This document shows positions 8,744-18,422 of a stretch of 64,000 bases of DNA, piece by piece. Origin of the DNA: Desulfohalovibrio reitneri (GTDB lineage Bacteria > Desulfobacterota > Desulfovibrionia > Desulfovibrionales > Desulfovibrionaceae); the NCBI RefSeq assembly GCF_000711295.1, contig NZ_JOMJ01000003.1, forward strand, positions 1,995,501 to 2,059,500, given 5' to 3'. Both the position numbers and the translations under genes were made by a program. The notes below the pieces were generated by a model. It had not been told where the DNA came from. It did not search any database and was given only the letters and a program-made list of their open reading frames with translations. The first letter of the stretch is position 1, and the number at the start of each line of letters is the position of its first letter.

Positions 8744-9744
8744 TGGCCGCCTCCCACGGTGATCTCCCCGGCCGACTCCAGCCGCTTGATGAGGTCGCGC
8801 ACCGGGTCGAAGTCGGAGTCCCTGGCGGCCACCACGCCCTGGAAGTGGGCACGCTCCAGGATGGCCCTGTCGTCCGGGTCATCGCGGTCCAGGGCCAGCA
8901 GGGCGTCGCGTATGCGCTGGGTGACGGAGGCGGACAGGCCCTTGCGGGCGGCGAAGGTCCAGCCGGGGTAGTCGCGGGTGGAGGCCACCACCTTGAGCTC
9001 GTCCAGGTCGATGCGGTCGGCCAGCAGGGCTCGGGTGCCGGAGCGCACAGTGCCCACTTCGAACTTGCCGTAGTACACGGCCAGGACGACCTTTTCCTGC
9101 TTGCCACCCGGCCCGGGGGCGAAATCGATCTCGGCGAAGTCCGACTTGGAGAGGCCGTGCTCCAGGAAGTGGCCCAGGGGAAAGAGGTAGCCCCCGGCCG
9201 AGGTGGGGTCCACGGCGATCCAGCGCTTGCCCCGGCAGTCCAGCAGGGAGGATATGAACTCGTTGTCGCGGCGGGCGATGATCTCGCCGTAGAAGCCTCG
9301 GGAGCCCGGTTCCTCGATGCGGGCGAAGGCGGTGGCCCCGAAGCGCTGGTTGATCTTCACGTAGGCGAAGGGGTTGAGAAAGGAGATGTCGATGGCCCCT
9401 TCGCCGACCATGGAGATGTGGTCGTCGAAGGTGTCCGGAAAGACCTGGCGCAGCCGCAGGCCGGTGGCCTCGGCCAGATAGTCCACAAGCGGGCCGTGGC
9501 GGCGGTAGGAAACGGTGTGGGAGTACTGCGGCAGGTAGGCGTAGGTCAGGCCGCCCGGGGGCTGCTCCAGGTTGACCTCCACGCGCTTGGAGAGGTCGAC
9601 CTGGACCACCTCCTCGTCGTCGCCGCAGCCGGCCAGCGCCAGGGCGAGGACGAGAGCGGCCAGCCCGGCCAGCAGGGGGGCCAGCAGGAGGAAGGTGCGG
9701 GTCAGGTCCCGCCAGACGCGTCGAGGTTCGTCCGCCGGCGGCAT
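8740..9744 (-). CDS. PhnD-like phosphate/phosphonate-type binding lipoprotein
   Basis: About 334 residues. An N-terminal hydrophobic stretch ends in the lipobox LALAGC, so it should be a periplasm-facing lipoprotein. The rest is a type-2 periplasmic binding fold of the PhnD family (YLPQYSHTVSYRRHGPLVDYLAEATG; DISFLNPFAYVKINQ; DPTSAGGYLFPLGHFLEHG; VGTVRSGTRALL). No ABC permease or ATPase is nearby; it is coupled by a 4-nt overlap to the sensor kinase, so it probably acts as the kinase's ligand-sensing partner and not in import. The start is uncertain: 9744 is used here, 9774 is also in frame, and neither has a clear ribosome site. Confidence 0.82.
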   Translation of the reverse strand: MPPADEPRRVWRDLTRTFLLLAPLLAGLAALVLALALAGCGDDEEVVQVDLSKRVEVNLEQPPGGLTYAYLPQYSHTVSYRRHGPLVDYLAEATGLRLRQVFPDTFDDHISMVGEGAIDISFLNPFAYVKINQRFGATAFARIEEPGSRGFYGEIIARRDNEFISSLLDCRGKRWIAVDPTSAGGYLFPLGHFLEHGLSKSDFAEIDFAPGPGGKQEKVVLAVYYGKFEVGTVRSGTRALLADRIDLDELKVVASTRDYPGWTFAARKGLSASVTQRIRDALLALDRDDPDDRAILERAHFQGVVAARDSDFDPVRDLIKRLESAGEITVGGGQ

Positions 9745-9818
9745 GGGGTCATGGTTACACCTTCCAAGGCCCATTGCCTAGCGGGGGGCGGCGCTTGCGA
9801 AAAAAGGGACGAACGTGC

Positions 9819-10319
9819 TCAGTTCCCGGGCGGAGGGCCCTTGCGCACGGCCCGGATCCGCTCGAAGGTGTCCAGGTACTCGCCCCGGTGCTTGGCGTCC
9901 GCCAGGTTGACCGCTTCGCGGGCCAGCCGCTCCGCCTCCTCCAGGTCCTCGCGCCGCTGTAAAAGCAGCCAGGCCAGGTTGTTGCGCGGCTCGGGGTCGT
10001 CCGGCATGGTCTCCACCGCTTCGCGGTAGCTTGCCTCGGCCTCGCCGTACCGCTGCATGGAGTAGTATGTGTTGCCCATGAAGAGGTGGGCCTGCTCCAT
10101 TTCCGGCAGGGCGGCCTCGTACTCCCGCAGGGCCAGCTTGTATTCGCCGTTCTTCTCGTAGGACAGCCCCAGCTTGAGATGCTCCTGCGGCGTGAGGGCG
10201 TCGCGGTGCCGGTGCAGGGAGGGCAGGGCGCAGCCGGAGAGCAGCAGCAGGGCCAGGCAGGCGGCAACCGGCCCGGCCCAGCGCCGCGCAGGGCTAGTTG
10301 ACCCGGAATTCGTCGTCAT
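9819..10319 (-). CDS. TPR-repeat lipoprotein (TPR half of a PA2778-type protein)
   Basis: 166 residues. A signal sequence with lipobox (LLLLSGC) is followed by about three tetratricopeptide repeats (HLKLGLSYEKNGEYKLALREYEAAL; AHLFMGNTYYSMQRYGEAEASYREAV; PRNNLAWLLLQRREDLEEAERLAREAV). The start MTTNSGS at 10319 overlaps the end of the upstream PA2779-like gene by 26 nt. In Pseudomonas PA2778 a C39-like peptidase and a TPR segment are in one chain. Here the TPR part is a separate lipoprotein in the same operon, which suggests that both parts work together at a membrane. Confidence 0.8.
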   Translation of the reverse strand: MTTNSGSTSPARRWAGPVAACLALLLLSGCALPSLHRHRDALTPQEHLKLGLSYEKNGEYKLALREYEAALPEMEQAHLFMGNTYYSMQRYGEAEASYREAVETMPDDPEPRNNLAWLLLQRREDLEEAERLAREAVNLADAKHRGEYLDTFERIRAVRKGPPPGN

Positions 10320-10692
10320 AAATGTACCAGATGACGAAGCCCAGGATGGCGATGATGACAATGGCGATGATCACGCCGCCCGCGCCAGCTCCGGCGTCAA
10401 GCGCTTCAAGCTGCGAGGCGAGGGTGTGCAGTTCCCGGTCGGACAAAGCCGCCAGCCGCTGCTCGACCTCCCCGGGGGAGTAGCCCAGGTCGGCCAGCCG
10501 TTCGCGGACGACCTTGTTCTCCAGGGTTTGTTGCACGGTGGCCAGGTCGTCGGCGCGTACATCCGCGGACAGGGAGCGGTGGCTGGGCACGAAGCCCGCC
10601 TGAACGCGGGGAACGAAGGACACCAGGCACATGAGCACGGCCATGCAGGAGGCCAGGCCCTTGAAAAGGGGGTGGGAAACGACGGCGTTCAT
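10294..10692 (-). CDS. PA2779-family small membrane protein, copy 2
   Basis: 132 residues with an N-terminal signal/anchor (KGLASCMAVLMCLVSFVPR), the family core (ADVRADDLATVQQTLENK, ERLADLGYSPGEVEQRLAALSD) and a C-terminal transmembrane helix (GVIIAIVIIAILGFVIWYI). It is a close paralog of the protein at 11266-11667. The ATG at 10692 has GAGGT upstream and overlaps the C39-like gene by 4 nt. PA2779 proteins occur beside PA2778-type peptidases; no biochemical function is established to my knowledge. Confidence 0.82.
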   Translation of the reverse strand: MNAVVSHPLFKGLASCMAVLMCLVSFVPRVQAGFVPSHRSLSADVRADDLATVQQTLENKVVRERLADLGYSPGEVEQRLAALSDRELHTLASQLEALDAGAGAGGVIIAIVIIAILGFVIWYIYDDEFRVN

Positions 10693-11279
10693 GGGGATAC
10701 CTCGCTGTGGGGAGGGTTGGGGGTGACACGCAGGGTCCAACGGGCGGCGTTGTCCCAGCGGGCGTGGAAGTCGGACCAGGGCAGGCGCTTGTGTTCGGTT
10801 CGGCCGGAGTTCACCACCACCGCCTCCGGAGTGTAGCCCACCACCACCATGTAGTGGTTGATGGCAACCCCGCCGAATCCGTAATCCACCATGACCAGCA
10901 GGGGACGGCCCGCGTCCACGGCCCGCACCAGGTCGTCCGGCTCCCCGGCGAACCACTCGGTGGCGAAGCCGCGCGTGCGGGGGTACAAAGCCAGGTCCAG
11001 GCTGACCGTGCCCTGGATGTCCTCGCGGAAAATCTCCCGCCGAATCTCGTCTGGCTTCACAGGGTCGCCATGGTGGTTGAGGATGCCCGCCAGCGAAGCC
11101 GGGCCGCACTGGTTGGGATCCTGCGGGTGGAACGGCACGCTGGAGAGCACGCGGCTGCCGTCCGGCGGACGGAAGTCCCCGGGGAGGGAGCGCGAAGCGC
11201 AGCCGACGAGCAGGCCAAAGGCCGCCAGGGCCAGGACCGGAAGAAGAGCCGCCTTGGCCCGCGACCTATTTGTCCTCAA
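10689..11279 (-). CDS. C39-like cysteine peptidase lipoprotein (PA2778 type)
   Basis: 196 residues. Lipobox LLVGC with C27, then a papain-like C39-type domain: nucleophile C58 in NQCGPASLAGIL, His142 in INHYMVVVGY, and a likely third residue N157 in VVNSG. C39-like folds usually cut leader peptides after double glycine, or serve as inactive binding modules. Here the catalytic Cys and His are retained. It overlaps the upstream PA2779 copy by 14 nt and the downstream one by 4 nt, so the four genes 11667-9819 are one tightly coupled operon. The substrate is unknown. Confidence 0.83.
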   Translation of the reverse strand: MRTNRSRAKAALLPVLALAAFGLLVGCASRSLPGDFRPPDGSRVLSSVPFHPQDPNQCGPASLAGILNHHGDPVKPDEIRREIFREDIQGTVSLDLALYPRTRGFATEWFAGEPDDLVRAVDAGRPLLVMVDYGFGGVAINHYMVVVGYTPEAVVVNSGRTEHKRLPWSDFHARWDNAARWTLRVTPNPPHSEVSP

Positions 11280-11667
11280 CCGCGACCTGCTTGTCCGTGA
11301 CCTTGAGGACGACGATGACCACCAGCACGATGATCAGGACCACGATGATGGCCCCCAGGATGCCGCCGGAGTCCACCGCGTCGATCTGGGAGGCCAGGGA
11401 GTGCAGTTCCTGGTCCGAGAGCATGGACAGCCGCTGCTCGATCTCTTCGGGCGAGTAGCCCAGGTCGGCCAGCCGCTCCCGCACCATCTTGTTTTCCAGG
11501 GACTTCTGCACGGTGGCCAGGTCGTCGGTCCGCACCTCGGCGGAAAGGGACCTGTCGCTGGGCACGAAGCCCGCCTCCACGCGCGGGACGAAGGAAACCA
11601 GACACATGACCACAGCCATGCCCGCGGCCAGGGACCTGAACCAGCCCGTCTCGAGAAATTCTCGCAT
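11266..11667 (-). CDS. PA2779-family small membrane protein, copy 1
   Basis: 133 residues, first gene of the four-gene operon. It has the same plan as its paralog: N-terminal hydrophobic segment (LAAGMAVVMCLVSFVPRVEA), core (EVRTDDLATVQKSLENK, RERLADLGYSPEEIEQRLS), C-terminal transmembrane helix (LGAIIVVLIIVLVVIVVLKV). Only the C-terminal tails differ clearly (charged KVTDKQVAVEDK here, YDDEFRVN in copy 2). A GGAGAG ribosome site precedes the ATG. Confidence 0.82.
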   Translation of the reverse strand: MREFLETGWFRSLAAGMAVVMCLVSFVPRVEAGFVPSDRSLSAEVRTDDLATVQKSLENKMVRERLADLGYSPEEIEQRLSMLSDQELHSLASQIDAVDSGGILGAIIVVLIIVLVVIVVLKVTDKQVAVEDK

Positions 11668-11722
11668 AGCGCTCTCCTCTTCTTCCCCCCCGTTTACGGT
11701 GAAGAAAAGGGTGTGATGACCT

Positions 11723-11752
11723 ATATAACACGGGAAACGCGCCGCGAGTCAA
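11723..11752 (-). promoter_or_regulatory. Promoter of the PA2779/C39/TPR operon
   Basis: On the minus strand TTGACT (11752-11747) and TTATAT (11728-11723) are 18 bp apart, about 55 bp upstream of the first gene. Confidence 0.55.
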
Positions 11753-11816
11753 GTCGCTGACAAGACGGCCAAACCCCCGCCCGGCGGGGGATGAAAAATT
11801 TTTTTGCTCCCCGCCA

Positions 11817-11845
11817 TTGACAAAAAACACCCCCCGCCTTACTTC
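11817..11845 (+). promoter_or_regulatory. Promoter of groES-groEL
   Basis: TTGACA (11817-11822) with TACTTC 17 bp downstream (11840-11845); the expected start of transcription falls just before the CIRCE operator. A GC-rich hairpin followed by a T run lies upstream (about 11771-11806). Confidence 0.6.
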
Positions 11846-11860
11846 ACCGACCGTCGAGAA

Positions 11861-11887
11861 TTGGCACTTTCCCTCGGCGAGTGCTAA
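11861..11887 (+). promoter_or_regulatory. CIRCE operator (HrcA binding site)
   Basis: Inverted repeat TTGGCACTT-N9-GAGTGCTAA, one arm perfect and the other with two changes from the consensus TTAGCACTC-N9-GAGTGCTAA. It lies between promoter and groES, so the operon should be repressed by HrcA and released on heat shock. Confidence 0.9.
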
Positions 11888-11929
11888 CAGCAATCGCGCA
11901 ATATTAACCATTTGATTCGGAGGTTGCAG

Positions 11930-12217
11930 ATGAATCTGAAACCGCTTCACGACCGGGTTCTGGTCAAGCGCCTTGAGGAAGAGGAAAAGACCGCCGGGGG
12001 CATCATCATCCCCGATTCCGCCAAGGAAAAGCCCATTCGCGGCGAGATCAAGGCCGCCGGCCCGGGCAAGACCGGCGACGACGGCAAGCCCCAGCCCATG
12101 AGCGTCAAGACCGGCGATAAGGTGCTCTTCAACAAGTATGCCGGCACCGAGATCAAGGTCGACGGCGAAGAGTACCTCGTCATGCGCGAGGACGACATCC
12201 TGGCCATCATCGAATAG
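11930..12217 (+). CDS. groES: Co-chaperonin GroES
   Basis: 95 residues, the ring-shaped lid of the GroEL chamber. Family features: [21 protein letters not shown], the mobile loop [49 protein letters not shown]. The ATG at 11930 has GGAGGT 7 nt upstream. The in-frame ATG at 11912 would add six residues foreign to the family. It is the first gene of the CIRCE-controlled operon. Confidence 0.98.
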   Translation: MNLKPLHDRVLVKRLEEEEKTAGGIIIPDSAKEKPIRGEIKAAGPGKTGDDGKPQPMSVKTGDKVLFNKYAGTEIKVDGEEYLVMREDDILAIIE

Positions 12218-12263
12218 CACCCGCATTTTTTTCAGAAGCTAAGCCTGTATTCGGAGGAAGCAC

Positions 12264-13922
<1,659 letters not shown>

Positions 13923-13960
13923 CCACCCACGGCCCAGCCGACACATACCGATCGCCACAC

Positions 13961-13992
13961 AGCCGGGCGGGGGAAACCCCGCCCGGCTTTTT
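13961..13992 (+). terminator. Terminator of groES-groEL
   Basis: Perfect stem AGCCGGGCGGGG / CCCCGCCCGGCT with a GAAA-type loop, then eight T. Confidence 0.92.
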
Positions 13993-14013
13993 TTTGTGGA
14001 AAGTGAGGGGATG

Positions 14014-14400
14014 GGAAGAAGGAAGATTTCGCCCTGCGGGCGACCAGGGCCTGCGCGGCCCTGGACCCGCGGCAAACTACCTTTGCATGTGTTTTCGCGG
14101 GTTGGCGCGCGGCAGGGGAAAGGACAAGGGGTACTCCGGCGAATCCGTGATTGCTGAATTATTTCAGACAATAAAACCCTGCACTGGCCCTTTGACTGGC
14201 GATGCGTTGGACGCGAAATTAGGAGGATGGCCCCCGCCAGCCATTTCCCCGTACTCCGCTCCCGAGCGAAGCGAGCGACAAAAAATTAGGAAAAGGAGGG
14301 TGTGGGTGTGGGAGAGGGAGGAAAGACCCCTTTTTAAAGGGTTTTTCCTCCCTCTCCCACTGCCCGGAACTTCCACCCCAACCGACCACCCTCCATTCCC
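14014..14400 (-). repeat. Terminator-adjacent intergenic repeat, copy 2 (complete, inverted)
   Basis: Reverse-complement counterpart of 4073-4471, fully collinear. Half A with the long hairpin (14310-14359) lies next to the hcp terminator, and half B (GATTTCGCCCTGCGGGCGAC) next to the groEL terminator. The whole gap between groEL and hcp is made of this repeat plus two terminators; no gene is seen. Confidence 0.8.
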
Positions 14401-14416
14401 TTGCTCCCAAACCAAT

Positions 14417-14452
14417 AAAGGCCCGCGCCTCGTTACGAGGCGCGGGCCTTTG
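14417..14452 (-). terminator. Terminator of hcp
   Basis: Near-perfect stem AAAGGCCCGCGCCTCG / CGAGGCGCGGGCCTTT 24 bp after the hcp stop codon, with a T-rich stretch on the minus strand. Confidence 0.85.
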
Positions 14453-14475
14453 TTCCACGTAGCCGGAGAGGAAGG

Positions 14476-16128
14476 TTAAGCCAGGCAGGCTTCGAGGTCT
14501 TCCTCGGGTGTGGAGATGGGCTTGATGTCGTAGTTCTGGACGAGGTGGTCCAGGACATTGGGCGTGAGGAAGGCGGGCAGGGAGGGTCCCAGCCGGATGT
14601 CCTTGATGCCCAGGTGCAGCAGGGTGAGCAGGATGGCCACGGCCTTTTGCTCGTACCAGGAGAGGATCATGGACAGGGGGAGGTCGTTGACCTCGGTGTC
14701 CAGTGCCTGGGAGAGGGCCAAGGCCACCTGGATGGCGGAGTAGGCGTCGTTGCACTGGCCCATGTCGATGAGCCGGGGCAGCCCGCCGATGTCGCCGAGG
14801 TCCTTGTCGAAGAAGCGGAACTTGCCGCAGGCCAGGGTGAGGATGACGGTGTCCTTGGGGGCCTTTTCCACGAATTCGGTGTAGTAGTTGCGGCCCGGTT
14901 TGGCGCCGTCGCAGCCGCCCACCAGGAAGAAGTGGCGGATGTTTCCGGCCTTGACAGCTTCGATGATCTTGTCGGCCACGCCCATGACGGCGTTGTGGCC
15001 GAAGCCCACGGTGACCTCGCCCTTGTCCACATCGTCGGTGAAGCCTTCGAGTTGCTGGGCCATCTCCACCACAGGGGAGAAGTCCTTGTCGCCTTCCCCG
15101 CCGGGGCCTTCCGGGATGTGCTTGATGTCCGGCCAGCCCACCAAGCCGGTGGTGAAGAGGCGGTCGGCGTACTCTTCGGGCGGGCGCTGCAGGCAGTTGG
15201 TGGTCATGACGATGGGGCCGGGGAAGTCGCGGAACTCCCGCTGCTGGTTTTGCCAGGCGGTGCCGAAGTGGCCGTAGAAGTGGGGGTGTTTCTTCAGTTC
15301 GGGGTAGCCGTGTGTGGGGATCATTTCGCCGTGTGTGTAGACGTCGATGCCCAGGTCCTTGGTTTGCTCCAGGATGAGATCCAGGTCCCGCAGGTCGTGG
15401 CCGGAGACGAGGATGCACTTGTTCTTGCGGTGTCCCAGGGGGACCTGGGTGGGAACGGGGTGGCCGTATGTGGAGGTGTTGGCCGCGTCCAATAGCTCCA
15501 TGGCGCGCAGGTTGTACTTGCCCACCTCCAGGGCCAGGTTCACCCAGTCCTCCAGGGTGCGCTCTTTGCCATCGTACCCGGCGGCCAGGGCGCGGTAGAC
15601 GAATTCGTACAGATCGGCGTCCTTGTGGCCCAGGATCTGGGCGTGGTCGGCGTAGGCGCAGACGCCCTTGAGGCCGAAGAGGACGGTATGCATCAGGGAG
15701 CGGACATCGTCGTCATCGGTGGGGTAGTTGGTCAGCCCCTTGTCCTGGGCCTGGGCCACCAAGCCGTCGTGGTCGGTCGCCGGCATGAAGGTGGCCGGCC
15801 CCTCGGGCAGGTTCAACTCGTTGCCCGTGTTCTCGATCTGGGCCTTGAGCTCGTCGCGGAAACGGCAGATCTCGTTGATCTGCTCCATGAAATAGTCTGG
15901 GTCGAAGTTGACATTGGTCAGGGTGGCGAAGAGGTTCTTGACCACCCACTCGTCCGCTTCCTTGATGGTGTTGCCGGTCTCGCGGCCGCGCAGAGCCACC
16001 AAGGCCAGGCCGCGCATGCAGTAGGCGGTCAGGTCCTGCAGGTCGGAGACATCCGGCTGCTTGCCGCACACTCCCACTTTGGTGCATCCCTCGCCTTTGG
16101 CCGCTTGCTCGCACTGGTAGCAGAACAT
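14476..16128 (-). CDS. hcp: Hydroxylamine reductase / hybrid cluster protein
   Basis: 550 residues. N-terminal Fe-S cluster cysteines C3, C6, C15 and C21 (CYQCEQAAKGEGCTKVGVC) follow the C-x2-C-x8-C-x5-C spacing seen in Hcp of strict anaerobes. The C-terminal domain holds the hybrid cluster (LVGGCDGAKPGRNYYTEF; TLACGKFRF; GLPRLIDMGQCNDAYSA). Hcp reduces hydroxylamine or nitric oxide in vitro and is a nitrosative-stress protein in vivo. AAAGGAGA precedes the ATG. No hcr partner is adjacent, which is usual in Desulfovibrio relatives. Confidence 0.97.
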   Translation of the reverse strand: MFCYQCEQAAKGEGCTKVGVCGKQPDVSDLQDLTAYCMRGLALVALRGRETGNTIKEADEWVVKNLFATLTNVNFDPDYFMEQINEICRFRDELKAQIENTGNELNLPEGPATFMPATDHDGLVAQAQDKGLTNYPTDDDDVRSLMHTVLFGLKGVCAYADHAQILGHKDADLYEFVYRALAAGYDGKERTLEDWVNLALEVGKYNLRAMELLDAANTSTYGHPVPTQVPLGHRKNKCILVSGHDLRDLDLILEQTKDLGIDVYTHGEMIPTHGYPELKKHPHFYGHFGTAWQNQQREFRDFPGPIVMTTNCLQRPPEEYADRLFTTGLVGWPDIKHIPEGPGGEGDKDFSPVVEMAQQLEGFTDDVDKGEVTVGFGHNAVMGVADKIIEAVKAGNIRHFFLVGGCDGAKPGRNYYTEFVEKAPKDTVILTLACGKFRFFDKDLGDIGGLPRLIDMGQCNDAYSAIQVALALSQALDTEVNDLPLSMILSWYEQKAVAILLTLLHLGIKDIRLGPSLPAFLTPNVLDHLVQNYDIKPISTPEEDLEACLA

Positions 16129-16221
16129 GGAAAGTCTCCTTTCTGGGTATGGATTGTGCGCCTATCAATGCCATCCTATCCAATACACGTGTGGGGTGAA
16201 TGATTAAACGGCGCGGCGGGC

Positions 16222-16287
16222 AAATCCCCGAGAGATAACCAGTGTCTCCCCGTAGGGGCTGGAGGATCGAGCCCGTGCCGGGGATTT
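16222..16287. other. Structured intergenic element between the CofD-like gene and hcp
   Basis: A perfect 9-bp outer stem (AAATCCCCG at 16222-16230 with CGGGGATTT at 16279-16287) encloses two further short stems (CCCC-TAC-GGGG and GAGA/TCTC). It lies 8 bp past the CofD-like stop codon and upstream of hcp, both on the minus strand. No U tract follows, so it is not a clear terminator. Confidence 0.5.
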
Positions 16288-16294
16288 AGGCGGA

Positions 16295-17491
16295 TCAGAC
16301 TAGGCTGAGCAGATGCTGGATGAGCAGGTGGGGGTCCAGCAGGGGGACGGATTCTTCCGAGACCAGGGTGGTGTCGATGACCTCCACTCCGAAGCGGCGT
16401 ATCCTGTCCAGTTCCAGGGGGCCGCCGTAGTCGGCGTTTTTGGAGTCCACCAGAATGAAGTTCAGCAGGGAATCGCGGGAGGCTTTGGCGGAGCAGCCCC
16501 GCTCCAGGTAGCCGAACAGGGTCTTCACCGCTCCGGCCACGCTCAGGCCCTTCATCTCCGGATCGCCCGCCACGTTGGGCACGTAGACCTTGGGGCACTC
16601 TGTGGTGCGGATGGCGTCCCCCACCCCGCGCGGAAGCAGGTTGGCCACCAGGGAGGTGTAGAAGGAGCCGATGGGGTAGACGATGATTTCCGCCGAATTG
16701 ATGAGCCGGCGCATCTTGTCGCGGATGGGCAGGTCGGCGGGCTGGGGGTTGTCCGGGTCCAGCGTGGCCCACAGACGGACCACGGGGGATGAGATGGGTG
16801 GGACTTCCTTGCCGGTGAGCCGGTGTTGGCCGACCACCACCGAGCCGTCCTCGAGTTCGGCCGCCAGGTGGGCGTTGCGGTTGACCACCGGACGCACCGT
16901 GCCCCGGGCTTCAACCAGCTTGGTGAAGAGGTAGATCACGGGGTCGATGTGGCGGCGCTGGTTGAAGTAGCCGCCGGTGAGGATGAGGTTGCCGATGGAG
17001 GCGCCGCGCAGGTCGAAGTCCTCTGGCATGCGCTCGCGGAAGAAGCCGAGGTGCGAACGGATGATCTTGCGCATGGGGTCGGGCACGGCCGCCACCATGG
17101 GGTCCTTGCCGCGCACCAGCTGGTCCAGCCTGGCGCGCAGGTCGCCGTTGGCCTCGCCAGTGGGCAGGCGGGTGGCGAAGAGATCGAAGATTTCCGGGTT
17201 GCCCTTGAGGGTGCGGTCGGCCAGGGCCATGAGGCGGTTGCGGATGTCGCCCACGGCCAGCATGCCGAAGGCTTGCCGGATGGTGGCGGAGCTTCCCCCG
17301 GAGTCGAAGGGGGTCATGACGTGGATGGAGTTGTGGGTGGAGGAAATGATTTCCCGCGACAGGTCGCGCAGGGCGGTGCCGCCTGTGAAGAACAGGGCGC
17401 GCGGCCCAAGGTCCGGTACGCGGCGGTAGCGGGCCAGCTTGACCGGATCGGGGGTGGTGACGCTGCGGGTGACGCGGAGGTGTTGCGGCAT
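16295..17491 (-). CDS. CofD/YvcK-family protein (GAK-system-like)
   Basis: 398 residues. Rossmann-like CofD/YvcK fold signatures: FFTGGTALRDLSREI near the N-terminus, TPFDSGGSSATIRQAFG, ASIGNLILTGGY, IIVYPIGSFYTSL. True CofD transfers phospholactyl groups in F420 synthesis; YvcK-type members bind UDP-sugars and affect cell shape. The long middle section and the RQAFGMLAVGDIRNRLMALAD stretch look like the 'GAK system CofD-like' branch, but I see no GAK kinase or ATP-grasp gene next to it. The ATG at 17491 is preferred (AGGAG 5 nt upstream) over 17524. Confidence 0.78.
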   Translation of the reverse strand: MPQHLRVTRSVTTPDPVKLARYRRVPDLGPRALFFTGGTALRDLSREIISSTHNSIHVMTPFDSGGSSATIRQAFGMLAVGDIRNRLMALADRTLKGNPEIFDLFATRLPTGEANGDLRARLDQLVRGKDPMVAAVPDPMRKIIRSHLGFFRERMPEDFDLRGASIGNLILTGGYFNQRRHIDPVIYLFTKLVEARGTVRPVVNRNAHLAAELEDGSVVVGQHRLTGKEVPPISSPVVRLWATLDPDNPQPADLPIRDKMRRLINSAEIIVYPIGSFYTSLVANLLPRGVGDAIRTTECPKVYVPNVAGDPEMKGLSVAGAVKTLFGYLERGCSAKASRDSLLNFILVDSKNADYGGPLELDRIRRFGVEVIDTTLVSEESVPLLDPHLLIQHLLSLV

Positions 17492-17554
17492 GGGGGCTCC
17501 TGGCGGGTGGTTGGGAGAGGCCATTGTGCCACGGAGTCCGTGGCGGTTTAAAGA

Positions 17555-18031
17555 CTAGGCCGCCCGTTCGCCCGCCTTGCGCGCCTCGGAGGCTGTCCGC
17601 TTGTCGATGTAGTCCAGCAGAAGGCAGGTTTCGGCCATGTCCTGGCCCAACTGCCCCACCAGCTTGCTGGCCTTCTCGTGCTGCTCCAGCTTGATGTGCC
17701 CCTGGCGCAGCAGCCAGTCCGCCATGGCCTGATCGCGGATTTGCTTGGCGTGGCGCTTCTTTTCCGGTGCCGCCCCGGGGTCTTCCGGCGGAGGTTCCGC
17801 GGTTGCCTCCTCCAGCTCCCACCTGGCCCGCGCAACCTCGGCCCGCGCCTGGTCAAGCTCGGCCTGCAGCTCCGCCTGCCGTTCGCGCGCTTGGCGGTAT
17901 TCCTCGCGCAGTTCATCCTCCTGGCGGCCTATGTCGTCCATGGCCTTCTCCCGCCAGGAGGTGATGCGGCGCACACCAACCAGGCTGCCAGCGCCCAGAA
18001 TCACCAGCACCGCGACGGTCAGCCAGATCAT
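17555..18031 (-). CDS. Membrane-anchored coiled-coil protein with MshEN-like C-terminal domain, cassette 2
   Basis: 158 residues, no named family recognised. N-terminal transmembrane helix (IWLTVAVLVILGAGSLVGV), a coiled coil at about 25-75 (EEYRQARERQAELQAELDQARAEVARARWELEEA), an acidic Pro-rich linker, and a C-terminal segment WLLRQGHIKLEQHEKASKLV, GQDMAETCLLLDYIDK that is nearly identical to that of the gene at 18423. The 'G..s.eQ.ekA......G..l.e..l..gyI' pattern resembles the MshEN / type II secretion E N-terminal domain. The start overlaps the upstream small gene by ATGA. Confidence 0.7.
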   Translation of the reverse strand: MIWLTVAVLVILGAGSLVGVRRITSWREKAMDDIGRQEDELREEYRQARERQAELQAELDQARAEVARARWELEEATAEPPPEDPGAAPEKKRHAKQIRDQAMADWLLRQGHIKLEQHEKASKLVGQLGQDMAETCLLLDYIDKRTASEARKAGERAA

Positions 18032-18291
18032 TGTCCGTTCTCACCGGAGGTGTCGCCGCCGAGCCGCCCACGCAGGGCGTCCGCTTCGGCCCTGGCCTCG
18101 GCCAGCCGCCGCTCCAGGTCCTTGTTGGTTTTGCGCACGGCCTTCGTCTTGTGGCGCAGGTCCGCTTCCAGGCGCGCCAAGGCAGCCTTTTTGGTCTCAA
18201 CAACCTGCCGCGCGCCTTCGAAATGGGCCACAAGGCCTAGTACGGCCCCAACCAGGGCCAGGATACAGATCATCATCAGGAAGCCGTCCAT
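18028..18291 (-). CDS. Small membrane/coiled-coil protein starting MDG, cassette 2
   Basis: 87 residues, unrecognised family. One N-terminal transmembrane helix (MDGFLMMICILALVGAVLGLV) and then a charged coiled coil (ETKKAALARLEADLRHKTKAVRKTNKDLERRLAEARAEADALRG). A GAGAGG-like ribosome site precedes the ATG at 18291; the upstream in-frame extension has no membrane or coiled-coil sense. Paralog of the gene at 18881, which also opens MDG with a membrane helix. Translationally coupled (ATGA) to the larger partner. Confidence 0.68.
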   Translation of the reverse strand: MDGFLMMICILALVGAVLGLVAHFEGARQVVETKKAALARLEADLRHKTKAVRKTNKDLERRLAEARAEADALRGRLGGDTSGENGQ

Positions 18292-18422
18292 GGAATGCCT
18301 CTCACGCTTCGTGAAGGGGCGCGGCGTCCAAGTTCGGGGCAGACGGGGCGGAACGCCGCGCGGGACGGTTTTTAGCACAAGACGGGACGGAGGGCCACGC
18401 CGGAGGGAGGGGAAACAGGGGG

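Noticed and set aside
11771-11806. Terminator on the plus strand before groES
   Set aside because: A GC hairpin followed by T exists, but no plus-strand gene lies upstream to terminate; left as a note in the groES promoter entry.
16222-16287. tRNA-like fold
   Set aside because: Outer stem looks like an acceptor arm, but there is no T-arm GTTC motif, no anticodon arm of the right size and no CCA context.
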